DNA from: an uncultured Ruminococcus sp.
GTDB taxonomy: Bacteria > Bacillota > Clostridia > Oscillospirales > Acutalibacteraceae
DNA: 61,057 bases
Direction: 5' to 3'
NCBI GenBank assembly: GCA_902762375.1
Contig: CACWNY010000050.1
Coordinates: 20,201-81,257, forward strand
A model generated the notes under the pieces. The model was not told the DNA's origin and did not search any database. It was given only the letters and a program-made list of their open reading frames with translations. Positions 60,929 through 61,057 of this stretch are shown piece after piece. The position numbers and the translations under genes are program-made. How positions within the stretch are numbered: position 1 is the stretch's first letter; each line of letters begins with the position of its first letter.

Positions 60929-61057
60929 GTCAAAATTTGCTTACGCAAATTTTGTTTGGATTTTTATGTGTTTAAGGGCTTCGCCCTTAAAAATCCCATC
61001 AGGGGCGTTGCCCCTGAACCCCACGAACTTTTTGAAAAAAGTTCGACAAAAACTTTT
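60929..61057 (-). repeat. Hairpin repeat, reverse, cut by the window edge
   Basis: H4, H3, H2 (CAGGGG/CCCCTG) and H1 (GTTCG stem), continuing past the right edge. Confidence 0.8.

Noticed and set aside
1353..61057. Regularly recurring palindromes as a possible CRISPR array
   Set aside because: Copies are kilobases apart, lie in both orientations and have no spacers of uniform length or cas genes.
1..61057. tRNA or rRNA genes
   Set aside because: I looked for T-loop GGTTCGAATCC-type sequences and conserved rRNA blocks and found none; the only structural RNA recognised is RNase P RNA.

Overview
The window looks like chromosome from a low-GC, mesophilic Bacillota of class Clostridia, most likely Ruminococcaceae/Oscillospiraceae (a Ruminococcus-like gut starch user). 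This is inferred from gene content, not from any search: meso-DAP type MurE, RNase J, GdpP, LexA, RicT/YaaT, a Gram-positive replication/repair core, a GH13 amylase plus maltodextrin ABC importer set, and strong SD motifs with TTGACA-17-TATAAT promoters. I see no rRNA, tRNA, phage, CRISPR array or transposase gene.

Layout. 1-4.2 kb: iron alcohol dehydrogenase, an orphan promoter-to-terminator transcript, murE. 4.3-10.2 kb (+): starch import block, with a solute-binding lipoprotein, two permeases and a surface alpha-amylase; a second, AmyE-type amylase lies at the right edge (59.4-60.9 kb). 10.3-19.7 kb (-): wecB, a nucleotidyltransferase-like gene, small membrane/lipoprotein genes, a PLP lyase, an acetyltransferase overlapping two M42 peptidases, a CpXC protein and lexA. 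20.2-24.3 kb (-): membrane protein, metallophosphoesterase, AlkD-like protein. 24.5-29 kb (-): methionine synthesis (metH, its detached reactivation domain, metF). 29.3-32.7 kb: HtrA-like protease and a truncated asparagine-synthetase-like protein. 33-38.5 kb (-): an unusual Hsp70, a GrpE-like coiled-coil protein and an MBL/beta-CASP-like hydrolase behind a strong promoter. 38.7 kb: RNase P RNA. 39.4-43.3 kb: small hydrophilic protein, two rRNA methyltransferases, and a degenerate PLP enzyme. 43.6-57.8 kb (-): housekeeping genes ftsH-hpt-tilS-dnaB-rplI-gdpP-rnj, a potassium channel, ricT-holB. 58.1 kb (+): cysE, with a candidate small RNA converging on it.

The dominant non-coding signal is a dispersed modular repeat found at 29 intergenic loci (about one per 2 kb). 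Each copy is a string of up to four hairpins (H1, inner stem such as GTCCACTTTTT/AAAAAGTGG; H2, GGGGC/GCCCC; H3, AAGGGC/GCCCTT; H4, CAAAATTTGC/GCAAATTTTG). The best preserved copy has about 29-bp imperfect terminal inverted repeats. The stems differ between copies but stay paired, and many copies form head-to-head dimers. I call H1-to-H4 reading on the + strand 'forward'. The copies provide stop codons, and even C-terminal peptides, for several genes.

The strongest candidates for something new are this repeat family, the Hsp70/GrpE-like/MBL cluster, two orphan transcripts sharing a motif antisense to a ribosome-binding site plus ATG-AAA-AAA start, and a PLP-fold protein that has lost its PLP lysine.
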